DNA of 35,617 nucleotides, taken from positions 1 to 35,617 of the forward strand of contig NZ_QAIH01000104.1 in assembly GCF_003060895.1 (NCBI RefSeq). The letters are read 5' to 3'. The DNA comes from Acidovorax sp. HMWF029 (GTDB lineage: Bacteria; Pseudomonadota; Gammaproteobacteria; Burkholderiales; Burkholderiaceae_C). Positions 27,600 through 35,453 of the stretch are shown piece after piece (the first letter of the stretch is position 1; every line of letters begins with the position of its first letter). Under the pieces are notes generated by a model. It made no database searches. It saw only the letters and a program-made list of their open reading frames with translations, and was not told where the DNA came from. Position numbers and translations under genes: made by a program.

Positions 27600-28085
27600 A
27601 TGAAGGTGCTGGACCTCCAATGTCGGCAAGGCCATGTCTTTGAGGGCTGGTTTGGCTCCGAGGACGACTTCCAAGGTCAGAAGCAACGCGGCCTGGTGCA
27701 GTGCCCCCTGTGCGGTGACGACCACATTGAAAAGCGGCTCAGCGCCCCGCGCCTGAATCTGGGTGCCCGGGCACCTGCCGCCGCCGCCGCGCTAGCGCAA
27801 CCCATCGCTACGGAGGGCTCCCAAGGCGTAACTCCATCTGAAACGGTGGCACTGCCCCCAGCCTTGCAGGCCGCTTGGCTGGCGCTGGCTCGCAAAGTGG
27901 TGGCCAACACCGAGGATGTGGGCGAGCGTTTTGCCCAGGAGGCCCGGCGCATGCACCACGGAGAGGTGCAGGAGCGCGCCATCCGGGGCCAGGCCACGCC
28001 TGATGAGGCGGTGCAGCTGCTGGAAGAGGGCATTGCCGTCATGCCCCTGCCCCTGCCAGCGGCTGCCAAAGAAACCCTGCAATAG
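27600..28085 (+). CDS. DUF1178 family protein
   Basis: 161 residues, function unknown. The N-terminus MKVLDLQCRQGHVFEGWF with C8-x-x-G-H and the later CPLCGD pair at about 36-39 look like a zinc-ribbon; the middle is Ala-rich and variable. The C-terminal half has VGERFAQEARRMHHGE and RAIRGQATPDEAVQLLEEGI, characteristic of DUF1178. It lies 48 bases after DUF2818 in the same direction, a known nuo-cluster neighbour in this group. In relatives I recall a NUDIX hydrolase gene between the two; none is here. Confidence 0.88.
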   Translation: MKVLDLQCRQGHVFEGWFGSEDDFQGQKQRGLVQCPLCGDDHIEKRLSAPRLNLGARAPAAAAALAQPIATEGSQGVTPSETVALPPALQAAWLALARKVVANTEDVGERFAQEARRMHHGEVQERAIRGQATPDEAVQLLEEGIAVMPLPLPAAAKETLQ

Positions 28086-28154
28086 GCTTTTCTGCTCTGG
28101 GGCGGGATGGATGAGACAAAATTTGTGCCTTTTTAGCCCGTCTCCGCGCGACCA

Positions 28155-28184
28155 CTAAGCACTAATAGCTATCAATTTGATAGT
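28155..28184. repeat. Intergenic palindromic repeat, half copy
   Basis: CTATCAATTTGATAG (28169-28183) is a perfect inverted repeat around one base. Read on the minus strand it continues into AGCTATTAGTGCTTA, which parallels the TAGCT...GCGCTTA part of the repeat at 10166-10220. It lies between two convergent genes and could contribute to transcription termination in both directions. Confidence 0.4.
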
Positions 28185-28223
28185 AAATAACTCCCTGTCT
28201 CTGCCAAGTTGCACCCGCGCGCA

Positions 28224-30077
28224 TCACGCCGCGAACTGCAGAGCGGCCAGGCGGGCATAAACACCCCCTTGCGCCAGCAGGCTGGTGTGGGTGCCCTGTT
28301 CAACGATGCGCCCGTGGTCCAGCACCACGATGCGGTCTGCGTTCTGCACGGTGGCGAGCCGGTGTGCAATGACCAGTGTGGTTCGGCGGCCCGTGTGGCG
28401 CTGCATGGCCGTGTCCAGTGCCGCTTGCACCATCCGCTCGCTCTCGGCATCGAGTGCGCTGGTGGCTTCGTCCAGCAGCAGCAGGGGCGGGTTCTTGAGC
28501 ATGGCCCGCGCAATCGCGATACGCTGGCGCTGCCCACCCGACAGCCGCACGCCGCGCTCACCCAGAAAGGTGGCGTAGCCCTCGGGCAGGGCCGTGAGGA
28601 AGTCATGGGCAAAGGCTGCGCGGGCAGCGGCCATGACTTCTTCGTCTGTGGCCTCGGGGCGCCCATAGCGGATGTTCTCCATGGCCGAGGCTGAGAAGAT
28701 CACCGCGTCCTGTGGCACCGTGCCGGTGTGGGCCCGCAGGGTGCCCAGCGCCATGTCGCGGATGTCCACTCCATTGAGCAGAATGCGCCCTTGCCGTGGC
28801 GCCGATGTGCCCGGCGTGCCAGGGGCCTCGCGGGCACTAACGTCCACGTCATAGAAGCGTTGCAGCAGCTGCAGCACCGTGGTCTTGCCCGCACCGCTCG
28901 CGCCGACCAGGGCCACGGTCTCCCCGGGGGCCAAGTGCAGCGAAAAGCCGTGCAAGGCGGCCTGCTCCGGGCGCGACGGATAGTGGAACCACACATTGTC
29001 AAACTGCACTTCCAGGCCCTGGCCTGAAGTGGGCAAGGTTTTGGGTGTGGCGGGATCTGCCACGGGGGAGCTGCTTTCCAGCAGTTCCATCAGTCGTTCG
29101 GTGGCGCCTGCGGCGCGCAACAGGTCGCCGTACACCTCGCCCAGCACGGCCACGGCCCCCGCAAGCAGGATCACATAGACCACAGTCTGGCCCAGGTGGC
29201 CCGCACTCATCTTGCCTGCCAGTACGGCCTCGGTGCCCCGGTACAGCCCCCACAGCAGCAGGGCGGCATTGGCGATGATGATGAAGGCGACCAGTATTGC
29301 GCGTGCACGGGTGCGCTGGATAGCAGCCTGGAAGGCGTTTTCGGTGGCGCGCATGAATCGGGCCGCCTCGCGCGGCTCGGCCGCATGGCTTTGCACCACC
29401 GGCACGGCGTTCAGCACCTCGGCGGCAATGGCGCTGGAATCTGCCACCCGGTCCTGGCTGTCGCGCGACAGCCGCCGCACGCGCCGCCCGATCCACATGG
29501 TGGGCAAGACTACCAGCACCACCGCCAGCAACACCACCGACATGACATACGGGTTGGTCCACACCAGCATGGCCAGCGCGCCAATGCCCATCACCGCATT
29601 GCGAAGCCCCATCGACAGCGACGAGCCAACCACGGTCTGCACCAGGGTGGTATCGGCCGTGAGGCGGGACAACACCTCTCCTGTCTGCGTGGTTTCAAAA
29701 AACTGAGGGCTTTGGCGCAGCACATGGCCGTAGACCGCATTGCGCAGGTCGGCGGTCACCCGTTCGCCCAGCCAGCTCACCATGTAAAAGCGCGCGGCAG
29801 AGAACACGCCCAGCGCAACCGCGACGGCGAACAATGCCTCGAAGTGGCCCCGCAGCGCCATGGCCTGCGCGCCCTTGTCACTGGCCGAGCCACCCACCAG
29901 GCCTCCATCAATCAGGCCGCGCAGCGCCATCGGAAACGCCAGCGTGGCCAGCGCAGCCAGCACCAGGAAGACCCCCGACAGCAGGATGTGCACGCGGTAC
30001 GGGCGCAGAAATGGAAGCAGTCCGGTCAATGAGCGCGGAGCCCCGCGTGCCGGGTGGGAGGAGGGGGTAGATGCCAT
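28224..30077 (-). CDS. MsbA-like ABC exporter (permease fused to ATPase)
   Basis: 617 residues, a half-transporter of the ABC-B type that works as a dimer in the inner membrane. Six membrane helices lie in the first 310 or so residues. The ATPase domain has Walker A GASGAGKT at 392-399, signature LSGGQ at 512-516, Walker B ending D536-E537 and the H-loop histidine H572. Members export lipids (MsbA), peptides or drugs; the substrate cannot be read from sequence and no lpxK lies nearby, so MsbA function is not claimed. No clear ribosome site precedes the ATG. The gene is transcribed alone, convergent with the nuo cluster and divergent from the liv operon. Confidence 0.92.
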   Translation of the reverse strand: MASTPSSHPARGAPRSLTGLLPFLRPYRVHILLSGVFLVLAALATLAFPMALRGLIDGGLVGGSASDKGAQAMALRGHFEALFAVAVALGVFSAARFYMVSWLGERVTADLRNAVYGHVLRQSPQFFETTQTGEVLSRLTADTTLVQTVVGSSLSMGLRNAVMGIGALAMLVWTNPYVMSVVLLAVVLVVLPTMWIGRRVRRLSRDSQDRVADSSAIAAEVLNAVPVVQSHAAEPREAARFMRATENAFQAAIQRTRARAILVAFIIIANAALLLWGLYRGTEAVLAGKMSAGHLGQTVVYVILLAGAVAVLGEVYGDLLRAAGATERLMELLESSSPVADPATPKTLPTSGQGLEVQFDNVWFHYPSRPEQAALHGFSLHLAPGETVALVGASGAGKTTVLQLLQRFYDVDVSAREAPGTPGTSAPRQGRILLNGVDIRDMALGTLRAHTGTVPQDAVIFSASAMENIRYGRPEATDEEVMAAARAAFAHDFLTALPEGYATFLGERGVRLSGGQRQRIAIARAMLKNPPLLLLDEATSALDAESERMVQAALDTAMQRHTGRRTTLVIAHRLATVQNADRIVVLDHGRIVEQGTHTSLLAQGGVYARLAALQFAA

Positions 30078-30425
30078 GGTGGCAGTGTAGGCCCGGTCAA
30101 CGAAAGCATGCGTGGCGAGACGCGCGGTGGGCTTGCTGGGCGCGCCGTCAGTAAACCGTCAGTGATGCGCCCGCATGACGGGCCTTGGTGCCGGAGTTGT
30201 GGCGGGCGGCGCGAAGGGCGAGATTGAGCGCTGGCCTGCGGTGTGGGCCAGCAACCGGTAGCGTGCCTGCGGGGCGGTCGGTGAGTACGTAGGCATTTAT
30301 ACATAGGCATTAGTCCCAGTATCTACCGCAGGGTAGGGAGACATACGATGCGCTGAGACCCCCACACACGGAGACCTTGCTGCAAGGCTCCATTCCTCAG
30401 CACCCTACGGAGCGGCCCAGGCGCA
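30078..30425. promoter_or_regulatory. Divergent intergenic region with repeated motifs (exporter / liv operon)
   Basis: No gene is seen in these 348 bases. CCGTCAGT occurs twice, 11 bases apart (30145-30152 and 30156-30163), one helical turn. TACGTAGGCATT (30286-30297) and TACATAGGCATT (30300-30311) form a near-perfect direct repeat with 14-base period. CTACC-GCAG-GGTAG (30323-30336) is an inverted repeat. The last two sit where the liv operon promoter is expected and look like regulator sites; a hairpin GCCCG-CATGA-CGGGC lies at 30169-30183. No sigma-70 pair is convincing. Confidence 0.45.
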
Positions 30426-31196
30426 ATGAGCGACGTCATTCTTGAAACCAAAAGCCTGACCAAAGAGTTCAAGGGCTTCACTGCCGTGAGCGATGTGAAC
30501 CTGGCCGTGCGCCGTGGTTCGATTCATGCGCTGATCGGCCCCAATGGCGCAGGCAAAACCACCTGCTTCAACCTGCTGACCAAGTTCCTGGAGCCCACCT
30601 CGGGGCTCATCCGATTCAACGGGCACGACATCACACGCGAGCAGCCCGCGCAGATTGCACGGCGCGGTGTGATCCGATCGTTCCAGATCTCGGCGGTGTT
30701 CCCCCACCTCACGCTGATGGAGAACGTACGTCTGGGGCTGCAGCGCAAGCTGGGCACCTCATTCCATTTCTGGCGCAGCGAACGCACCCTGAGCCAGCTG
30801 GACGACCGCGCCATGCAACTGCTGACCGAGGTGGGCCTGGAAGACCTGGCCGATGAAGTCACCGTGAACCTGCCCTATGGCCGCAAGCGCGCGCTGGAGA
30901 TCGCCACCACCCTGTCGATGGAGCCCGAGCTGATGCTGCTCGACGAGCCCACACAGGGCATGGGTCATGAAGACGTGGACCGCGTCACCCAGCTCATCAA
31001 AAAGGTCTCGGCGGGTCGCACCATCCTGATGGTGGAGCACAACATGAAGGTCGTCTCCACCATAGCCGACCGCATCACCGTGCTGCAGCGCGGCGCTGTG
31101 CTGGCGGAAGGGCCCTACGAAGAAGTCTCCAACAACCCGCAAGTGATGGAAGCCTACATGGGCACCACCGACGGCCAACTCCAAGGAGCGCATTGA
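30426..31196 (+). CDS. livG: Branched-chain-amino-acid-type ABC transporter ATPase (LivG-like)
   Basis: 256 residues, one of two ATPases of a HAAT-family importer. Walker A GPNGAGKT is at 38-45, the Q-loop in RSFQISAVFPHLT near 86, Walker B ends D173-E174 and the H-loop is in MVEHNMK. The signature motif reads LPYGR (149-153) instead of LSGGQ or the LSYG usual for LivG. A TSFHFWRSERT insert near 111 fits LivG. A GGAG lies 12 bases before the ATG. It is first in the operon livG-livF-binding protein-livH-livM. The transported substrate could be amino acids, amides or other small acids. Confidence 0.93.
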   Translation: MSDVILETKSLTKEFKGFTAVSDVNLAVRRGSIHALIGPNGAGKTTCFNLLTKFLEPTSGLIRFNGHDITREQPAQIARRGVIRSFQISAVFPHLTLMENVRLGLQRKLGTSFHFWRSERTLSQLDDRAMQLLTEVGLEDLADEVTVNLPYGRKRALEIATTLSMEPELMLLDEPTQGMGHEDVDRVTQLIKKVSAGRTILMVEHNMKVVSTIADRITVLQRGAVLAEGPYEEVSNNPQVMEAYMGTTDGQLQGAH

Positions 31197-31383
31197 ATGA
31201 AGCTCCCCCTGAGTCGCTTCTCGCCTTCCCCCTCTCTCGCCTCGCTGCGCTATGCGGGAGGGGGACGCCCCCAGCGCACGCAAGCGAAGCGCTGCCTGAG
31301 CAGTTCGGCGGCCCTTGCGCGGGGGCACTGGCTTTGTGCGTGCCGGTTTCTACAGGCAGCGCGGAACGCAATGGACAACTGAG
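31197..31383 (+). repeat. GC-rich repeat-like insert between livG and livF
   Basis: This 187-base stretch splits two genes that are usually close. It contains CCCCCTC (31228-31234) pairing with GAGGGGG (31258-31264), an overlapping GGGGG-ACG-CCCCC stem, and AGCGC...GCGCT arms near 31274-31294. The text (CCCCCTGAGTCGC ... GCGGCCCTTGCGCGGGGGCA) resembles an intergenic element I recall from several Comamonadaceae genomes, not searched. An ATG-initiated frame crosses it (61 codons, Ser/Arg/Ala-rich) but has no protein family features and is not called as a gene. Confidence 0.45.
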
Positions 31384-32115
31384 ATGGCTAATCCTTCCAA
31401 CAACAACGGCGTGCCTGCGCTGGAAATCAAGAACCTCGAAGCTTGGTACGGCGAATCGCATGTGCTGCACGGCGTGGACATCGTCGTCCAGCCCGGCGAG
31501 GTGGTCACGCTGCTGGGCCGCAACGGTGCAGGCCGCACCACCACCATGCGCGCCATCATGGGCCTGACCGGCGCGCGCAAGGGCTCGGTCAAGATCAACG
31601 GCGTGGAAACCGTGAACATGCCCACGCACCGCATCGCCCACCTGGGCGTGGGCTACTGCCCCGAAGAGCGCGGCATCTTCTCCAGCCTGTCGTGCGAAGA
31701 AAACCTGCTGCTGCCACCTGCGCTCAAGACCGGCACACCGGGCATGTCAGTGCAAGAGATCTACGCCATGTTCCCCAACCTGGCCGAGCGCAAGAACAGC
31801 CAGGGCACGCGCCTATCGGGCGGCGAGCAGCAGATGCTGGCCGTGGCCCGCATCCTGCGCACTGGCGCCAACCTGCTGCTGCTAGATGAAATCTCCGAAG
31901 GCCTCGCGCCCGTCATCGTGCAGGCCCTGGCCCGCATGATCAAGATGCTGCGCGAAAAGGGCTACACGGTGGTCATGGTCGAGCAGAACTTCCGCTTTGC
32001 CGCACCGCTGGCCGACCGCTTTTACGTGATGGAGCATGGCCGCATCGTCGAGAAATTCGGGGCGGCCGAACTCGACGCCAAGATGCCCGTACTCAACGAA
32101 TTGCTGGGCGTCTGA
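31384..32115 (+). CDS. livF: Branched-chain-amino-acid-type ABC transporter ATPase (LivF-like)
   Basis: 243 residues, the second ATPase of the importer. The Walker A reads GRNGAGRT at 45-52: the invariant lysine is Arg51 (codon CGC at 31534-31536). All else is normal: signature LSGGE at 144-148, Walker B ending D168-E169, and VEQN in place of the H-loop histidine as usual in LivF. The start at 31384 is chosen because it gives the family N-terminus (ALEIKNLEAWYG); in-frame codons back to 31315 belong to the repeat-like insert. An Arg can still bind phosphate but often lowers ATPase activity, so the companion LivG site may carry more of the work. Confidence 0.92.
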   Translation: MANPSNNNGVPALEIKNLEAWYGESHVLHGVDIVVQPGEVVTLLGRNGAGRTTTMRAIMGLTGARKGSVKINGVETVNMPTHRIAHLGVGYCPEERGIFSSLSCEENLLLPPALKTGTPGMSVQEIYAMFPNLAERKNSQGTRLSGGEQQMLAVARILRTGANLLLLDEISEGLAPVIVQALARMIKMLREKGYTVVMVEQNFRFAAPLADRFYVMEHGRIVEKFGAAELDAKMPVLNELLGV

Positions 32116-32176
32116 ACGCAGCCCGCTTCACATTTTTCCGCTTTCTTCAACCACCACACCCACAGGAGACAAATCC

Positions 32177-33370
32177 ATGAAGAAACAACTCACACTGCTG
32201 GCCCTGATGCTGGCCGCTGCAGGGCTGGCCTCTACGGCCCAGGCGCAGGACAAGGTCAAGATCGGCTTCATCACCGACATGTCCAGCCTGTATGCCGACC
32301 TGGAGGGAAAGAACGGTGCGGTCGCCATCCAGATGGCCATTGACGACTTCGGCGGCAAGGTGCTGGGCATGCCCATCGAGCTGCTCACGGCCGACCACCA
32401 GAACAAGGCCGACATCGCTGCCTCCAAGGCCCGCGAGTGGATTGACACCCAGGGCTTGACTATGGTCTTTGGCGGCACCAACTCCGGCACGGCACTGGCC
32501 ACAGCCAAGGTGGCCCTGGAGAAGAAGCGCGTGTACATCAACAATGGCGCAGCATCTTCGGCACTGACCAACGAACAATGCTCGCCCTACACCGTGCACT
32601 ACGCCTACGACACGGTCGCCCTGGCCAAGGGCACGGGCTCTGCGATCATCGACAACGGCGGCAAGAGCTGGTACTTCCTCACGGCAGACTACGCTTTCGG
32701 TCACGCGCTGGAGGCTGACACCAGCACCGTGGTCAAGGCCAAGGGCGGCACCGTGGTGGGCGCCGTGCGCCACCCGCTCAACGCGTCGGACTTCTCCTCC
32801 TTCCTGCTGCAGGCGCAAAACTCCAAGGCCCAGATCCTGGGGCTGGCCAATGCCGGCGGCGACACCATCAACGCCATCAAGGCCGCCAAAGAATTCGGTA
32901 TTGGCAAGAGCATGAAGCTCGCTGGGTTGCTGATCTTCATCTCTGACGTGCACAGCCTGGGCCTGCGCAACACCGAAGGCCTGCAGTTCACCACCAGCTG
33001 GTACTGGGACCTGAACGACGAGACGCGCAAGTTTGCCGCCCGCTTCTTCGAGAAGACCAAGCGCATGCCCACTGAAATCCAGGCGGCCGACTACTCCGCC
33101 ACCATGAACTACCTCAAGGCCGTGGAAGCCGCCAAGACGGTGGACGCCGACAAGGTGATGACCACCTGGCGCGGCATGAAGATGAACGACTTCTTCGGCT
33201 CCGGCCAGCTGCGTCCTGACGGCCGCTACGTGCACGACATGTACCTCATGGAAGTGAAGAAGCCTTCGGAATCCACCAAGCCCTGGGACTACTACAAGCT
33301 CATCAAGAAGCTACCCGGTGACCAGGTGTTCACCACCAAGGCCGAGAGCAAGTGCGCGCTCTGGAAGTAA
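32177..33370 (+). CDS. Periplasmic substrate-binding protein of the liv-type importer
   Basis: 397 residues of the Peripla_BP_6 / LivK-like family. Residues 1-23 are a signal peptide with cleavage at AQA23-Q24. The two-lobe fold is recognisable from KIGFITDMSSLYADLEG, the NNGAASSALTNEQCSPY hinge region and TADYAFGHALE. Cysteines at NEQC and near the C-terminus (SKCALWK) could form a disulfide. The protein captures the substrate in the periplasm and delivers it to LivH/LivM. The ligand is unknown: this subgroup includes amino-acid, amide and aromatic-acid binders. AGGAG precedes the ATG with good spacing; 61 bases separate it from livF. Confidence 0.93.
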   Translation: MKKQLTLLALMLAAAGLASTAQAQDKVKIGFITDMSSLYADLEGKNGAVAIQMAIDDFGGKVLGMPIELLTADHQNKADIAASKAREWIDTQGLTMVFGGTNSGTALATAKVALEKKRVYINNGAASSALTNEQCSPYTVHYAYDTVALAKGTGSAIIDNGGKSWYFLTADYAFGHALEADTSTVVKAKGGTVVGAVRHPLNASDFSSFLLQAQNSKAQILGLANAGGDTINAIKAAKEFGIGKSMKLAGLLIFISDVHSLGLRNTEGLQFTTSWYWDLNDETRKFAARFFEKTKRMPTEIQAADYSATMNYLKAVEAAKTVDADKVMTTWRGMKMNDFFGSGQLRPDGRYVHDMYLMEVKKPSESTKPWDYYKLIKKLPGDQVFTTKAESKCALWK

Positions 33371-33384
33371 ACCCCTGAGAGAAA

Positions 33385-33419
33385 GCCCCCGCGCCCGACC
33401 CTGCCGCTGCCGGCGGGGC
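33385..33419 (+). other. GC-rich hairpin between binding protein and livH
   Basis: GCCCCCGC (33385-33392) pairs with GCGGGGC (33413-33419) with one bulged C, in the 101-base gap after the binding-protein gene. No T run follows, so it is not a standard terminator. Such stems often protect the upstream mRNA so the binding protein is made in excess over the permeases; that role is inference. Confidence 0.45.
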
Positions 33420-33471
33420 CTGGCCCGTGGGCGCCCTCTGACCTGAACCCCTCCACCTGCTGCTGCCTCCC

Positions 33472-34356
33472 ATGGAAATCTTTGGTGTCTCATTGCCCGG
33501 CCTGTTGAGCCAGCTCCTTCTGGGGCTGGTCAATGGTTCGTTCTACGCAATCCTCAGCCTCGGGCTGGCCGTGATCTTCGGCCTGCTCAACGTCATCAAC
33601 TTTGCGCACGGTGCGCTGTTCATGACGGGCGCACTGATCACCTGGATGGCCATGAACTACCTGGGCATCAACTACTGGTTGATGCTGGTGCTGGCGCCGC
33701 TGGTGGTGGGGCTGTTCGGTGTGCTTATCGAACGCCTGCTGCTGCGCTGGATCTACAAGCTCGACCACCTTTACGGCCTGCTGCTCACACTGGGCCTGAC
33801 GCTGCTCATCGAAGGCGTGTTTCGCTCCATCTACGGCGTATCGGGCCTGGGCTACGACACGCCCGAACTGCTCGAAGGCGCCACCAACCTCGGTTTCATG
33901 ATCATGCCCAACTACCGCGCCTGGGTCGTGGTGGCATCGGTGGTCGTGTGCCTGGCCACCTGGTATGTGATCGAAAAAACCAAGCTCGGCGCCTACCTGC
34001 GCGCCGGCACCGAAAACCCGCGCCTCGTGGAGGCCTTCGGCATCAACGTGCCAGTGATGGTGACACTGACCTACGCCTTTGGTGCCGCGCTGGCGGCGTT
34101 TGCCGGTGTGCTCGCTGCTCCCGTGTACCAGGTCACTCCGCTCATGGGCCAGAACCTCATCATCGTGGTGTTTGCGGTGGTGGTCATCGGCGGCATGGGC
34201 TCCATCATGGGCTCCATCCTGACCGGGCTCGGCTTGGGCGTCATCGAAGGCTTCACCAAGGTGTTCTACCCCGAAGCGTCGTCCACCGTGGTGTTCGTCA
34301 TCATGGTCATCGTTCTCCTCATCCGCCCCGCCGGCCTGTTCGGCAAAGAAAAATAA
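33472..34356 (+). CDS. livH: Branched-chain-amino-acid-type ABC transporter permease (LivH-like)
   Basis: 294 residues, an inner-membrane permease with about eight helices. Family motifs are LGLAVIFGLLNVINFAHGAL near 32-50 and the ATPase-contacting loop GTENPRLVEAFGIN near 180-195, followed by AFGAALAAFAGVLAAPVYQV and VIGGMGSIMGSILTG. It pairs with LivM to form the channel. livM follows after 12 bases. Confidence 0.95.
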   Translation: MEIFGVSLPGLLSQLLLGLVNGSFYAILSLGLAVIFGLLNVINFAHGALFMTGALITWMAMNYLGINYWLMLVLAPLVVGLFGVLIERLLLRWIYKLDHLYGLLLTLGLTLLIEGVFRSIYGVSGLGYDTPELLEGATNLGFMIMPNYRAWVVVASVVVCLATWYVIEKTKLGAYLRAGTENPRLVEAFGINVPVMVTLTYAFGAALAAFAGVLAAPVYQVTPLMGQNLIIVVFAVVVIGGMGSIMGSILTGLGLGVIEGFTKVFYPEASSTVVFVIMVIVLLIRPAGLFGKEK

Positions 34357-34368
34357 GGGGCAGCCAGC

Positions 34369-35370
34369 ATGAACTTCAAGAACATTGCCCCCATCGGATA
34401 CGGCCTGCTGCTGCTGGGCCTGGTTGTTGCACCATTCTTCGGTGCCTACCCTGTTTTCGTGATGAAGCTCATGTGCTTTGCACTGTTTGCTTCGGCCTTC
34501 AACCTGCTGCTGGGCTTTACCGGGCTGCTGTCCTTTGGACACGCGGCGTTTCTGGGCGGCGCAGCCTATGTCACGGGTCATGCCATCAAGGTCTGGGGCC
34601 TCACGCCCGAAGTGGGGCTGCTGCTGGGCACCGGCGGTGGGGCCCTGCTGGGCCTGCTGTTTGGCTGGCTGGCCATCCGCCGCCAGGGTATCTACTTCTC
34701 CATGATCACGCTGGCGCTGGCGCAGATGCTGTTTTTTGCCTGCCTGCAAGCGCCTTTCACGGGCGGTGAGGATGGCCTGCAGGGCGTGCCACGCGGCAAG
34801 CTGTTTGGTGTGATTGATCTCAAGAGCGACCTCGTCATGTACTACGTGGCGCTGGTCATCGTGGTGGCGGCTTTCCTGCTCATCGTTCGCACCATCCATT
34901 CGCCGTTTGGCCAGGTGCTCAAGGGCATCAAGGAGAACGAACCCCGCGCCATCTCGCTGGGCTACGACGTGCAGCACTTCAAGCTGCTGGCTTTCGTGCT
35001 GTCGGCTGCGCTGGCGGGCTTGGCAGGCTCGCTCAAGACACTGGTGCTGGGCTTTGCCACGCTGTCGGATGTGCACTGGACAGCCTCGGGCCAGGTCATT
35101 TTGATGACGCTGGTGGGCGGCCTGGGCACATTGTCGGGCCCGCTCATCGGCTCGGCCGTGGTGGTGCTACTGGAGAACAAGATCGGCGAATTCGGCAACC
35201 TGCTGGCCGCCCTGACCAGTGTGGAATGGTTCAAGACCCTGGGCGAATCCGTCACCATGGTCACCGGCCTGATCTTTGTGATCTGTGTGCTGGCATTCCG
35301 CCGGGGCATCATGGGCGAGATCATTGCCTGGCTGGCACAGCGCCGCGCGGGCAACGCCGCCAAGCATTGA
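34369..35370 (+). CDS. livM: Branched-chain-amino-acid-type ABC transporter permease (LivM-like)
   Basis: 333 residues, the second permease of the importer. Family motifs are NLLLGFTGLLSFGHAAFLGG near 45-63, the coupling loop GIKENEPRAISLGYDV near 187-202 and GGLGTLSGPLIGSAVV near 247-262. About ten membrane helices are expected. AGGGG lies 8 bases before the ATG. It closes the operon and a terminator follows directly. Confidence 0.95.
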   Translation: MNFKNIAPIGYGLLLLGLVVAPFFGAYPVFVMKLMCFALFASAFNLLLGFTGLLSFGHAAFLGGAAYVTGHAIKVWGLTPEVGLLLGTGGGALLGLLFGWLAIRRQGIYFSMITLALAQMLFFACLQAPFTGGEDGLQGVPRGKLFGVIDLKSDLVMYYVALVIVVAAFLLIVRTIHSPFGQVLKGIKENEPRAISLGYDVQHFKLLAFVLSAALAGLAGSLKTLVLGFATLSDVHWTASGQVILMTLVGGLGTLSGPLIGSAVVVLLENKIGEFGNLLAALTSVEWFKTLGESVTMVTGLIFVICVLAFRRGIMGEIIAWLAQRRAGNAAKH

Positions 35371-35380
35371 TCTGACCATG

Positions 35381-35405
35381 GCCCGCAACGGCGGGCTTTC
35401 TCTTT
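35381..35405 (+). terminator. Rho-independent terminator after livM
   Basis: GCCCGC (35381-35386) pairs with GCGGGC (35391-35396) across the loop AACG, followed by TTTCTCTTT. It starts 10 bases after the livM stop. Confidence 0.75.
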
Positions 35406-35415
35406 GCTACAGCTC

Positions 35416-35453
35416 AAAAAAGCCGCTGCCGCCCTCACAGGCGCAGCGGCTTT
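35416..35453 (-). terminator. Terminator of the convergent minus-strand gene, overlapping its stop codon
   Basis: AAAGCCGCTGC (35419-35429) and GCAGCGGCTTT (35443-35453) are perfect 11-base arms; reading leftwards the stem is followed by T6 (35416-35421). The stop codon of the minus-strand gene (35435-35437) lies in the loop, so one arm encodes its last residues. Confidence 0.8.

Noticed and set aside
29196-30032. 278-codon plus-strand frame inside the ABC exporter gene
   Set aside because: Opposite to a full exporter gene with all ABC motifs; the translation is His/Gln/Arg-biased and has no family features.
31197-31382. 61-codon ORF right after livG
   Set aside because: Lies wholly in the repeat-like GC insert, with a biased Ser/Arg/Ala composition and no ribosome site of its own.
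33490-35076. 528-codon open frame antisense to livH and livM
   Set aside because: His/Gln/Asp-rich translation typical of the complement of membrane-protein codons; real genes lie on the plus strand.
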